This document shows, one piece after another, positions 1-7,431 of a DNA stretch of 9,361 nucleotides (positions within the stretch are counted from its first letter, which is position 1; each line of letters opens with the position of its first letter). Made by a program: the position numbers and the translations under genes. Source of the stretch: Bacillota bacterium (GTDB lineage Bacteria > Bacillota > Negativicutes > Sporomusales > UBA7701); the NCBI GenBank assembly GCA_023415075.1, contig JAEZLU010000116.1, positions 1 to 9,361 of the forward strand. The letters run 5' to 3'. The notes under the pieces are model-generated. The model had not been told where the DNA came from. It was given only the letters and a program-made list of their open reading frames with translations, and made no database searches.

Positions 1-3000
1 ATGGCCGGGATGAGTGGCCGGCTGGCGGCCGAACTGTCCACCGCGTTGGGTGGCACGGTTACTGTCGGCAGCCTGGAATTAAAGTCAATCAACCGGATAT
101 TTATAACCGACGTCACCGTGCGCGACGACCGCGGCCAGCCGCTGCTGACCGGCGAAACGGTCTCGGTGGTGTTCAACCCGCTGGCTCTTGTGAGCGGAGT
201 CGCGCCGGTTAACGCCGTGCGGGAGCTTGTCGTGGAAAAGCCGCAGCTCTACCTTACCCGCCAGGCAGACGGCAGCTGGAATACTGATGCGCTATTGGAA
301 CGGACGCGCTCGGATGAATCGGCGTTCGCCGGCAAAATCACCTTGGAGAAAGGCACGCTTGCCGTCCGAATGCCGGAAGGCCAGTGGCAGCTTGATGACA
401 TCAACGGCGTATTTGATTTTGCCGGCAAACCGGAAGTGACCATGAAGGTCAACGCTACATACGAAGGGGCGCCACTTGACGTAACCGGCCGGGTTAATAA
501 ACAAGGCCCGTCGATTTTGGCGGTGAGCGCGGCAAACCTGCCGCTAGGCGACTTCAAAGCCCTGGTGCCGGCGCAGTTTGCCGTCAAGCCTTTAGCCGGG
601 CGCCTCGGCAAGCTTGAAGTCATTATCAGGCGCGATAAGGACGAGACCGCATTCGCCGGCGAAGCCGAACTGGCCGGCGTCGATGTTGAGGTCGCCGGCC
701 TGCCGGTGCGGGAAACGCGCGGCAGCGTCGCTTTCAGCGATAAACAGGTTTTCCTCTTTCCGCTTACAGCCAAGGTTTATGGCCAAGGCGTAACCGTCCG
801 TGGCAAAATCGCCACCGACCAGGTCGAGCCGGTGCTCGGCCTGACAGTAACAGCCGATAACTTTGACCCGACCGCCGTTGACGCCACCTTGCCGCTGCGC
901 GGCCCGCTTGCGTTTACGGTGACTGTCGGCGGCACTTCCGGACGGCCGGTGGCCAGCGGCGAAGTCCGCCTGGCGAGCGGCGAGGTTGATGGCTATCAGG
1001 TAACCGGAGCGACGGCCAAGTTCAGCCTTGTCGAGTCGGCGCTTACGATAAAAGAGCTGCAGGCAGCCGCCCTCGGCGGACGGCTTAGCGGCAGCGGTAC
1101 GGTTTCCCTTGACAAGAAGCAGTATAGTTTGCAGGTGAGCGGCCGCGATATCGATCTGGCGGCGTTACCAATCCCGGGTATAGGCGCGACCGGTCGCGGC
1201 GACGTCGACTGCCGGCTGGAAGGCGTACAAAATCTGGCTGCCGCCAAAATAGCCGGCACCGCCAGCTTCCGCGCCGGCCACCTGGCAAACATTCCTTACG
1301 CCAGCTTGTCCTGCGGCTTCTTCCGCGACGGCCCGCGGCTGACGGTCGATTATCTGTCGCTGGATTTCGCGCCCGGTCTGCTTTCAGCCAAAGGCAGCGT
1401 GGATAACGGCCGGCTGAATTTGACGTTCTTTGCCCAGGGAGTGCCTTTATCGGTTCTGGCGGCCCAGGCCGGCGGCTTTGACCTTGCCGGGACGGCCGAC
1501 GGCGAAGGCCAGGTGGCCGGAACGGCCGACACACCGGTGATAACGGCCCGCTTTACGGCCTATAACGGCCAGGCGCTCTATCAGCCGTTTACCCTGGCCA
1601 AGGGTGCCCTTACGGTTACCCCGGCCGCCGTAACTCTGCACGGCGTGGAGGCGTCGTATGGCGCAACCAGCCATCAGGTGCGCGGCAGCATCGGCCTCAC
1701 TGGCGACCGGGAACTCAATCTGGCGCTGACAACCCGCAAGGCCAGGGCCGAAAATATCGTCAAATTGATTATGCCGGGAGAACGGCTGACAGGCAACGTA
1801 GACAATGAGATCACTATAACCGGTCCGCTGGCCAATTTTACCGCCGTTGGCAAGCTAAAGCTAACCGAGGGCAGTTTCCGCGGGCAGCTGATCGCCAGAG
1901 CCGAGGGCACTTATCGACGCCAGGGCCGGTCAACCGAACTTAAGGACTTTGTGGTTGACTCGCTCAACGCCCAGGTCCGCCTGGGCGGGACGATAACCGC
2001 CGACAACCGGCTCGACCTCGACATTATCGCCCGTGATATCGAACTGGCTACCCTTCAGGTTAACTTCCCCTACCCGGTGAGCGGCCTGGCCAACTTCGAC
2101 GGCAAGTTGACCGGGACACTGGAGGGTCCTGTCTTTAGCGGGGCCATCGCCGCCAAGAGCCTAAAACTAAACGGCCAGGAACTGAGTGATATCGGCGGCC
2201 AGATCAGTGCGACCCGCGAGCGGCTCGACGTGCCTGTTTTCGGCTTTTCCCAGGGCGGCGGCAAGTTTTCCTTCGCCGGCGGCATCAACTTCACGCCCGG
2301 CACTATCTACGGCAACCTGAGCGCCGAGAACGGCAGCGTCGCCAGTCTGCTGGCGATTCTCAACGTTCCGGCCAAGGGGATAGACGGCCGGCTCGACGGC
2401 CAGGTGCAACTGGGCGGCACGGTGGCAAAGCCCAGCATTTGGTTGTCAGGCAACATGACCAACGGCAAGATAAAGAATTATCCGCTGGAGAATATCGATG
2501 TCGACGTTTCGCTGGAGAACAATATCGTAACCATCAACCGCTTCTACGCCAAACAAGGCAGCGGTACGCTGGCCGCCAAAGGAACGGCGTCCCTTGACGG
2601 GCCGCTGGACCTGGAAATCGGCGGCCGTGGCCTTGACGCCGGCCTGTTGACCGCCTGGCTGGATACAACAGTCGATCCCAAGGGTAAGTTAACCTTTACC
2701 GCCCAGGTCTCCGGCACCACCTACAGCCCTCATGCCGCAGTATCGCTCGAAATTGACGGCGGCGGTGTGGACAACGCCACCTTCGACGTTTTGTACGGCC
2801 TCTTCGTTCTCGACAAGGGCAGCATCGATGTCAACCAGCTGCTGCTGACGAAAGGCCCTTACCGGGCCAGCGCCTACGGGAAAATTCCCCTGGACGCCTT
2901 GAACAAAGAAGGGCGGGCCAGAGCGACGGCCGCCGACCAGATGGATCTCAAAGTGCGCCTGGAGCAGGCCAATTTGAGTATACTGCCTTTGCTCACCAAG

Positions 3001-4230
3001 GAGGTGGCCTGGGCCGCCGGGGAAACGAAAGGCGAGGTGACGATCGGCGGCACTTTGGCCCAACCCCTCATTTACGGCAGCCTGACCGTTGCCGATGGCA
3101 CGCTGAAGCTGACCTCGTTGGCCGAGCCTGTCCAGAAAGTAGGGGTTGATATTCAGTTCGAAGGTGATAAAATAAATATAAAAACCTTCGACGGCCGGAT
3201 GGGGGCCGGTTCTTACCGGGTGACAGGCACGGCCGCCGTGAATGGTCTTGCCCTCGCCGATTACCGTATTTTGCTTGTTCTGGATAATTTGTCGGTCAGC
3301 AACAAATACTTCAAAGGACCTTTGAACGGGACCCTGACCTTGAATTCGACCGACAGCGGCCGGCCAATCCTTGGCGGACAACTGGTTTTTGAAAATATGA
3401 CCGCCAGCATTCCCTTTATACCTGAATTTTCGCCGACCGGCCTCGATATCGGGCTTGATCTCGAAGTTGTCGCCGGCAAAAAAGTCCACCTGAGCAACCC
3501 GTACTTTTTTGACCTGTGGATCGAGGGTAAGGCCAAATTTGTCGGCACTACCCTGGCCCCGTCAGCGTCAGGCCGGTTTTCCGCGGTACGGGGGACGGTG
3601 AACTATTTGCACACCGCCTTCCAGGTGGACAGCGCCACCGCGGATTTTACCCAATACGGCTCGCTATTGCCGGTTATCCGGCTGACAGCCAACACCAAGC
3701 TGGAAATGACCAAGGTGAACCTGGCGGTTAACGGCCCGCTGAACGCGATGGCGTTTCGCCTGAGTTCCGAGCCGGGCATGAGCCAGCCGGAGATAATGTC
3801 GCTGCTTACGCTGCGCAGCCGCTATTACGATAAGAACCAAGCGGGCGGCAGCGGCGGCGCTTTTGGCCGCGAAGAGCTGATAACTCTTCTTGACGCCGGT
3901 TTGCAGATGCGGTTTATGGTGGAGGCCGAAAGCACATTTAGGAACACCTTCGGGGTCGACGAATTCCGGCTGGTGCGCGGCACACTTTCAAACGACTCTT
4001 CCGGCGGTACGAGCGGCAAGGCGCCGGCGCCCGGCGACCGGGAAGTATACAACGTGGAAATCGGCAAGTATATCACCGACCGCCTGTTCCTCAGCTACAC
4101 GCTGGGGGTCGACCATAAGGAAACCAGCGCATATGCCCGCTACGACCTGAGCCCCCGCCTGAGCCTTAATTGGGCGAAGGACGAATACGCCAACCGCCGT
4201 ATCGGCTTTGAGGCCAGATTTAATTTCTGA
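1..4230 (+). CDS. tamB: TamB family (DUF490) inner-to-outer membrane bridging protein, probably 5'-truncated
   Basis: TamB/AsmA-like proteins are anchored in the inner membrane and span the periplasm as a long lipid-binding beta groove; they are implicated in phospholipid transport and OMP assembly. The visible 1409 residues are already longer than E. coli TamB (about 1260). Residues 5-60 look like the AsmA-type start of the family (AAELSTALGGTVTVGSLEL). The body is a chain of beta-rich units, each carrying a P-x3-G type motif about every 100 residues. The C-terminal TamB domain covers roughly 1060-1409, with the typical SQPEIMSLL motif at 1261-1269 and a terminal aromatic strand ending in ARFNF. 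No hydrophobic anchor precedes residue 1 although the family needs one, so the ATG at base 1 is probably an internal Met and the true start lies upstream. The sigma factor gene follows after 16 nt, suggesting one transcript. Family assignment is secure; the 5' end is not. Confidence 0.93.
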   Translation: MAGMSGRLAAELSTALGGTVTVGSLELKSINRIFITDVTVRDDRGQPLLTGETVSVVFNPLALVSGVAPVNAVRELVVEKPQLYLTRQADGSWNTDALLERTRSDESAFAGKITLEKGTLAVRMPEGQWQLDDINGVFDFAGKPEVTMKVNATYEGAPLDVTGRVNKQGPSILAVSAANLPLGDFKALVPAQFAVKPLAGRLGKLEVIIRRDKDETAFAGEAELAGVDVEVAGLPVRETRGSVAFSDKQVFLFPLTAKVYGQGVTVRGKIATDQVEPVLGLTVTADNFDPTAVDATLPLRGPLAFTVTVGGTSGRPVASGEVRLASGEVDGYQVTGATAKFSLVESALTIKELQAAALGGRLSGSGTVSLDKKQYSLQVSGRDIDLAALPIPGIGATGRGDVDCRLEGVQNLAAAKIAGTASFRAGHLANIPYASLSCGFFRDGPRLTVDYLSLDFAPGLLSAKGSVDNGRLNLTFFAQGVPLSVLAAQAGGFDLAGTADGEGQVAGTADTPVITARFTAYNGQALYQPFTLAKGALTVTPAAVTLHGVEASYGATSHQVRGSIGLTGDRELNLALTTRKARAENIVKLIMPGERLTGNVDNEITITGPLANFTAVGKLKLTEGSFRGQLIARAEGTYRRQGRSTELKDFVVDSLNAQVRLGGTITADNRLDLDIIARDIELATLQVNFPYPVSGLANFDGKLTGTLEGPVFSGAIAAKSLKLNGQELSDIGGQISATRERLDVPVFGFSQGGGKFSFAGGINFTPGTIYGNLSAENGSVASLLAILNVPAKGIDGRLDGQVQLGGTVAKPSIWLSGNMTNGKIKNYPLENIDVDVSLENNIVTINRFYAKQGSGTLAAKGTASLDGPLDLEIGGRGLDAGLLTAWLDTTVDPKGKLTFTAQVSGTTYSPHAAVSLEIDGGGVDNATFDVLYGLFVLDKGSIDVNQLLLTKGPYRASAYGKIPLDALNKEGRARATAADQMDLKVRLEQANLSILPLLTKEVAWAAGETKGEVTIGGTLAQPLIYGSLTVADGTLKLTSLAEPVQKVGVDIQFEGDKINIKTFDGRMGAGSYRVTGTAAVNGLALADYRILLVLDNLSVSNKYFKGPLNGTLTLNSTDSGRPILGGQLVFENMTASIPFIPEFSPTGLDIGLDLEVVAGKKVHLSNPYFFDLWIEGKAKFVGTTLAPSASGRFSAVRGTVNYLHTAFQVDSATADFTQYGSLLPVIRLTANTKLEMTKVNLAVNGPLNAMAFRLSSEPGMSQPEIMSLLTLRSRYYDKNQAGGSGGAFGREELITLLDAGLQMRFMVEAESTFRNTFGVDEFRLVRGTLSNDSSGGTSGKAPAPGDREVYNVEIGKYITDRLFLSYTLGVDHKETSAYARYDLSPRLSLNWAKDEYANRRIGFEARFNF
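319..3594 (+). repeat. Protein-level repeat units in TamB, period about 100 residues
   Basis: A short motif of the form P-x3-G-x-(L/V/F)-x4-G recurs through TamB. The residue at the Pro position falls at about 107, 216, 316, 415, 512, 613, 710, 811, 910, 1022, 1122 and 1187. Good examples are PVASGEVRLASGEV (316), PLIYGSLTVADGTL (1022) and PSASGRFSAVRGTV (1187); the copies at 415, 613, 710, 811 and 1122 are degenerate. Spacing is mostly 97-101 residues. I read these as successive beta-groove modules; DNA identity between copies is low, so this is not a recent duplication. The positions were found by eye. Confidence 0.6.
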
Positions 4231-4246
4231 CCGGGGATGAGAAAAA

Positions 4247-4891
4247 GTGCTCAATCATTATCTGGCGGAATTAAAAAAAATAAAACTCCTGACCGCCGAC
4301 GAGGAGAAGGCGCTCTGGGAAGCCTACAAGGAACATGGCGACCTGGGCAGCCGCCGCCGGCTTATTGAGCATTACCAGCCGCTGGTCTTCAAGATTGGCC
4401 TCCGCTGGCAAGCCGATGAGCCGACTACCATGGACCTTATCCAGGAAGGCACCGTCGGTCTGATTGAGGCCGCTGAATCCTTTGACCATACCCGCGGCGT
4501 GGCTTTCAGCCTATACGCCCTGCACCGCATCCGCGGGCGGATAATCAATTACGTGGTCCGCGAAGGCAAGCAGAACTGGGTGTATATCGACAGCCCGGTG
4601 GAGGACGGCAGCCTGACCCTGAAAGATTATTTGGTTGACGGTGCGCCCGCAGTAGCCGTCCAGGCCGAGCAAAACTTCCTGATGGAACAGGTCCGCCAGG
4701 CGATGGGACGCCTGCCGACCAACGAACAGACAGTGCTTGCCGGCATGTATCTGGAAGAGCGCGAACCAAAGCAACTGGCCGAGTCGCTCGATATGAGCAT
4801 TTCCCATATTTATCGGCTGCAGAAGCAGGGCATCAGGCGGGTGCGGGGTATCCTGTCGCGGCTGATGCAGGATATGAAGAACTCGCTGTAG
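4247..4891 (+). CDS. Sigma-70 family RNA polymerase sigma factor lacking a full region 3
   Basis: This 214-residue protein directs RNA polymerase to promoters. Region 1.2-like helices lie at about 5-45. Region 2 follows, with DLIQEGTVGLIEAAESFD at 63-80 and a region 2.4-like stretch (FSLYALHRIRGRIINYV) at 87-103. The linker at 112-131 (YIDSPVEDGSLTLKDYLV, 113-130) resembles a region 3.2 finger. Region 4 at about 155-202 carries a helix-turn-helix (QLAESLDMSISHIYRLQKQ, 176-194). There is no room for regions 3.0/3.1, so it is neither a housekeeping sigma nor an obvious FliA/SigF type, and its region 2 is more primary-like than typical ECF factors. The start is the GTG at 4247, preceded by GGGGA at 4233-4237; the ATG at 4237 is out of frame. 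It sits 16 nt after tamB and 144 nt before a membrane protein gene. Its regulon cannot be told from the sequence. Confidence 0.9.
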   Translation: MLNHYLAELKKIKLLTADEEKALWEAYKEHGDLGSRRRLIEHYQPLVFKIGLRWQADEPTTMDLIQEGTVGLIEAAESFDHTRGVAFSLYALHRIRGRIINYVVREGKQNWVYIDSPVEDGSLTLKDYLVDGAPAVAVQAEQNFLMEQVRQAMGRLPTNEQTVLAGMYLEEREPKQLAESLDMSISHIYRLQKQGIRRVRGILSRLMQDMKNSL

Positions 4892-4906
4892 CCAGAAAAG
4901 TGGCTA
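4889..4906 (+). other. Small hairpin overlapping the sigma factor stop codon
   Basis: TAGCCA (4889-4894) and TGGCTA (4901-4906) form a 6-bp stem with a 6-nt loop, starting at the TAG stop. It is followed by an A-run rather than a T-run, so it does not look like an intrinsic terminator in either direction. The remaining 129 nt to the next start are AT-richer than the flanking genes and contain no other convincing element. It may be fortuitous. Confidence 0.3.
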
Positions 4907-5022
4907 AAAAAGGGCGTAATAATGACATATATCCCCCAAAAGACCAGAAAACCCTCTGTTTTGCCGTTTTTGCGGCGACCATAATCTGGCCTCTTCCCAT
5001 GACTATGTATAGTGGCTATAAT

Positions 5023-5027
5023 AGGAG
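5023..5027 (+). promoter_or_regulatory. Shine-Dalgarno AGGAG that fixes the start at 5036
   Basis: AGGAG lies 8 nt before the ATG at 5036. An in-frame GTG at 5012 would give a protein 8 residues longer but would place this ribosome binding site inside the gene and leaves no comparable site before it, so the ATG is preferred. Confidence 0.8.
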
Positions 5028-5035
5028 TGGTGGAA

Positions 5036-5581
5036 ATGGCGGATTTAAAAAAACAAATGTCTCGCCACCTGCAGTCGGCCAAAGTCTGGCTGACGCGGGC
5101 GGAAGAGTCTTTTGGCAAAGACAGCACAATTCGCGGCGAGCTTGACCTGTTACTGGCTCAGGCCGAACTTCAGCGCGCCCGCGAAACCAGCTTGCCGCAG
5201 CCGCGGTGGTACTGCAAGCCGCTCATGCGTCAGGCGCTGTCTTTTGTCTTCGCCATCACCATTATTTCCACCGGTTTCGGCGCCTACTGGCTGGTAAACG
5301 AGCGCACCGCGGCTATCCCGGTGCCGTTAGCCGCGCCTGAGGTAAAAGCCGCGCCGGTGGCTAAAGTGGCCAGCGAGACCGCCGCTTCGGTCCAGGTCGA
5401 GGATCAGCGGCCGGCTACTGCGAAGGTGACAAGCACAACTCCAACAGAAGCTGTTGTGCCGGCCAATGAGCGCCGCGAGAAAACCGAGCGCGCCAAGCCG
5501 GCGGAAACGGAGAATCTGCTTTCCCCGGATGAGATGCAAAAGATCATCCGGGCTGCCGGAAAGTCGCTGCGCGGCCAATAA
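5036..5581 (+). CDS. Single-pass membrane protein of unknown function; candidate anti-sigma or envelope-linking protein
   Basis: I do not recognise a named family for this 181-residue protein. Residues 1-58 are charged and predicted helical (LQSAKVWLTRAEESF at 12-26, RGELDLLLAQAELQRARE at 33-50). One transmembrane segment lies at about 66-87, preceded by R57, K61 and R65, which predicts an N-in, C-out topology. Residues 88-158 are a Pro/Ala/Thr/Val-rich, probably extended periplasmic linker, and the end (LLSPDEMQKIIRAAGKSLRG, 161-180) is a short amphipathic helix. There is no signal peptidase site, lipobox or zinc-binding HxxxCxxC motif. Directly following a sigma factor gene, the layout matches membrane-bound anti-sigma factors. 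A TonB-like or BamA-tethering role is an alternative. bamA begins 21 nt downstream, so the two are likely co-transcribed. The CDS is secure; the function is inference. Confidence 0.85.
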   Translation: MADLKKQMSRHLQSAKVWLTRAEESFGKDSTIRGELDLLLAQAELQRARETSLPQPRWYCKPLMRQALSFVFAITIISTGFGAYWLVNERTAAIPVPLAAPEVKAAPVAKVASETAASVQVEDQRPATAKVTSTTPTEAVVPANERREKTERAKPAETENLLSPDEMQKIIRAAGKSLRGQ

Positions 5582-5590
5582 ACTTAATAA

Positions 5591-5596
5591 AGGAGG
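5591..5596 (+). promoter_or_regulatory. Consensus Shine-Dalgarno AGGAGG of bamA
   Basis: AGGAGG ends 6 nt before the ATG at 5603 and is the strongest ribosome binding site in the window. An overlapping ATG at 5599 is out of frame and soon meets a stop. Confidence 0.85.
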
Positions 5597-5602
5597 TAAT
5601 GC

Positions 5603-7384
5603 ATGAAAGCGAGGAGGCACTTTGGGTACCTGTTCCTTGCAGCTTTTATCACACTAGGAATTGTGTTTAGCTCAGTGGCCCCCAGCCATGCTGCCGACCT
5701 TGCCGGTAAGAAGGTCACCGCCGTCAGCGTCACCGGCAACACTAGCGTGCCGGAAAGCCAGATACTGGCGGTGGTCAAGCTTAAGCCTGGCGACACGCTC
5801 AGCCCGGAAAAGGTACAGCAGGATATGCGGGCCATCTATGAGCTAGGCAGCTTTTTTGACGTAGTAGCCAACTTTACCGAAGTACCGGAAGGCGTCAAGA
5901 TCACCTATACAGTTATGGAAAACCCGTCCTTGAAGGAAATTGTCATCAAGGGCAACACCAAGGTTTCTACCGACAAGATCAAGAGCCTGCTGGCGCTTAG
6001 CCCCGGCACGGTACTCAACAGCAAGACCCTGAACGACAATGCCCGCGCCGTCGAACAGTACTACCATGACCAGGGTTATATCCTGGCCCGGGTGAGCGAT
6101 GTTGCGATGAGTCCGGGCGGGGAGCTCACCGTCACCATCAACGAAGGCATGCTTGAAGGGATAACAATCAAAGGCAACGAGAAGACCAAAGCCTATGTTA
6201 TCACCCGCGAGATGAAACTAAAACCAGGTGAGGCCTTCAACGTCAAAGACGCCAAACGGAGTATGCAAAAGGTGTACAACCTCGGCTACTTCGAAGATGT
6301 CAACATGAAGCTCAACCCCGGCAAAGAGCCCAACGCCGTCATCCTTGAGGCCAGCGTGGTCGAACAGAAGTCCGGCGTATTTTCGATCGGCGGCGGCTAC
6401 AGCCAGAACGACGGCATGATAGGCATCATCGAAGTCGGCGACAACAACTTCAGAGGGACCGGCGATAAAGTCAAGGTTCACTGGGAGTTCGGCGGCCACG
6501 ACCAATACAAGAACTACGAGCTAAGCTACTTCCGGCCCTGGCTGGACGATAAGCAGACCTCGATCGGCGCCTCCGTCTATAACATGACTAATCGCTATAC
6601 CGACTACGGTTATAATGGCGATTACCGGGCGACCAGGGCGACCTACGACAAGAAGAGAACGGGCTGGGAGCTGACGCTGGGTCGGCCGGCTGGCGAGTAC
6701 ACCCAGTACTTTGTCACCCTCAAGGATCGCCGTGACGAATTCGTTAAGTATATCAACGACCGGGTGGACTACGCGGCTGATCCAAGCGATACCGCCCACT
6801 ACGATGCCAACTATAACGCCCAGTACCTGAAAGACAACTTCGGCGTTACCCGCAGCGTGACTCTGATGCGGGTCTTCGATTCCCGCGACAATGTCTTCAA
6901 CCCGAGCGAGGGCTCGCGCTTCTCGCTGTCGGCCGAATTTGCCGGCAAGGCGTTCGGCGGCGATTTCAACTTCAACAAGTACTCTGCTGAGGACCGCCAG
7001 TACTTCAAGGTTGGTCATAGCCAGGTCATCGCCGTCAGACTGATGGCCGGCTACGCCGACGGCAAGATGCCGGAGGCCGGAATGTTTGCCATCGGCGGCG
7101 GCGAATCCCTCCGCGGTTACAACGACGACGAGTTCAAAGGCAATAAAATGGTGCTGGGGACTGCCGAGTACCGCTTCCCGATTGCCAAGAAAATCGAAGG
7201 CGTAGTCTTCGGCGATTCAGGCAAGACCTGGGGCGGCAGTGGCAGCGGCAACAGCACCAACGGCCTCAAGTACTCCGTTGGCGCCGGCCTGCGGATAACA
7301 ACCCCCCTCGGCCCCATCCGCGTGGATTATGGCAGGGGCGACGAAGGCGGCAAGTTCCACTTCAGCTTCGGCGGACAATTCTAG
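5603..7384 (+). CDS. bamA: BamA: outer-membrane protein assembly factor, three POTRA domains plus Omp85 barrel
   Basis: BamA folds and inserts beta-barrel proteins into the outer membrane. A Sec signal peptide (hydrophobic core about 8-27) ends at SHA|ADL, cleavage after residue 30. Three POTRA domains follow: about 35-107 (VTAVSVTGN), 108-182 (LKEIVIKGN) and 183-257 (LEGITIKGN), each ending in a helix-(Y/F)-beta-beta pattern. The barrel runs from about 258 to 593. It has the conserved loop-6 motif as GGGESLRGY (498-506) and a C-terminal beta-signal, KFHFSFGGQF, ending in Phe. E. coli BamA has five POTRAs in about 810 residues, so this is a short form typical of deep-branching diderms. No BamB-E lipoprotein gene is visible. 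It lies 21 nt after the small membrane protein gene and 47 nt before the POTRA-repeat gene. The assignment is certain at family level. Confidence 0.96.
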   Translation: MKARRHFGYLFLAAFITLGIVFSSVAPSHAADLAGKKVTAVSVTGNTSVPESQILAVVKLKPGDTLSPEKVQQDMRAIYELGSFFDVVANFTEVPEGVKITYTVMENPSLKEIVIKGNTKVSTDKIKSLLALSPGTVLNSKTLNDNARAVEQYYHDQGYILARVSDVAMSPGGELTVTINEGMLEGITIKGNEKTKAYVITREMKLKPGEAFNVKDAKRSMQKVYNLGYFEDVNMKLNPGKEPNAVILEASVVEQKSGVFSIGGGYSQNDGMIGIIEVGDNNFRGTGDKVKVHWEFGGHDQYKNYELSYFRPWLDDKQTSIGASVYNMTNRYTDYGYNGDYRATRATYDKKRTGWELTLGRPAGEYTQYFVTLKDRRDEFVKYINDRVDYAADPSDTAHYDANYNAQYLKDNFGVTRSVTLMRVFDSRDNVFNPSEGSRFSLSAEFAGKAFGGDFNFNKYSAEDRQYFKVGHSQVIAVRLMAGYADGKMPEAGMFAIGGGESLRGYNDDEFKGNKMVLGTAEYRFPIAKKIEGVVFGDSGKTWGGSGSGNSTNGLKYSVGAGLRITTPLGPIRVDYGRGDEGGKFHFSFGGQF

Positions 7385-7395
7385 CGGGTAATTCT

Positions 7396-7401
7396 AAGGG
7401 A
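7396..7401 (+). promoter_or_regulatory. Possible Shine-Dalgarno upstream of a hairpin
   Basis: AAGGGA is the only purine-rich SD-like element before the GTG at 7432, but it lies 30 nt away in linear distance. If the 7405-7430 hairpin is folded out, the effective distance falls to about 4 nt. Structure-bridged ribosome binding sites of this kind are known, with phage T4 gene 38 as the classical case. Its use here is inference. Confidence 0.35.
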
Positions 7402-7404
7402 ACG

Positions 7405-7430
7405 GAGAGTCAGGCCTAGGCCTGGCTCTC
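7405..7430 (+). promoter_or_regulatory. Strong hairpin between bamA and the next gene
   Basis: Arms 7405-7416 and 7419-7430 are complementary over 12 positions with a single G-U wobble (T7410 with G7425). In practice this gives an 11-bp stem closed by a CTAG loop. The core 7411-7424 is a perfect 14-bp DNA palindrome. No T-run follows, so it is not a normal intrinsic terminator. It ends 1 nt before the GTG start at 7432 and fills the place of a ribosome binding site. It could control translation of the downstream gene, protect the bamA mRNA 3' end, or be a protein-binding site. Confidence 0.7.
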
Positions 7431-7431
7431 G

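Noticed and set aside
2689..3489. Long open frame on the - strand inside tamB (266 codons)
   Set aside because: It lies wholly antisense to a clear TamB coding region, is low in complexity and matches no family I recognise. Long antisense frames are expected opposite GC-rich genes.
4237..4239. ATG at 4237 as the sigma factor start
   Set aside because: It is out of frame with the sigma protein and sits directly on its own G-run, leaving no SD spacing. The GTG at 4247 gives the correct frame and spacing.
4994..5022. Promoter-like TTCCCA with 17 bp to a perfect TATAAT (5017-5022)
   Set aside because: The -35 is weak, and transcription would begin near 5029, downstream of the AGGAG at 5023-5027 that serves the 5036 start. 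It would leave an almost leaderless message, so it is probably fortuitous.
4900..5145. Open frame on the + strand from a GTG at 4900 (81 codons)
   Set aside because: It has no Shine-Dalgarno, overlaps over 100 nt of the membrane protein gene in another frame, and its product looks like random translation.
7405..7430. Intrinsic terminator for bamA
   Set aside because: The stem is strong but no T-run follows on either strand, and the next gene starts within 2 nt.
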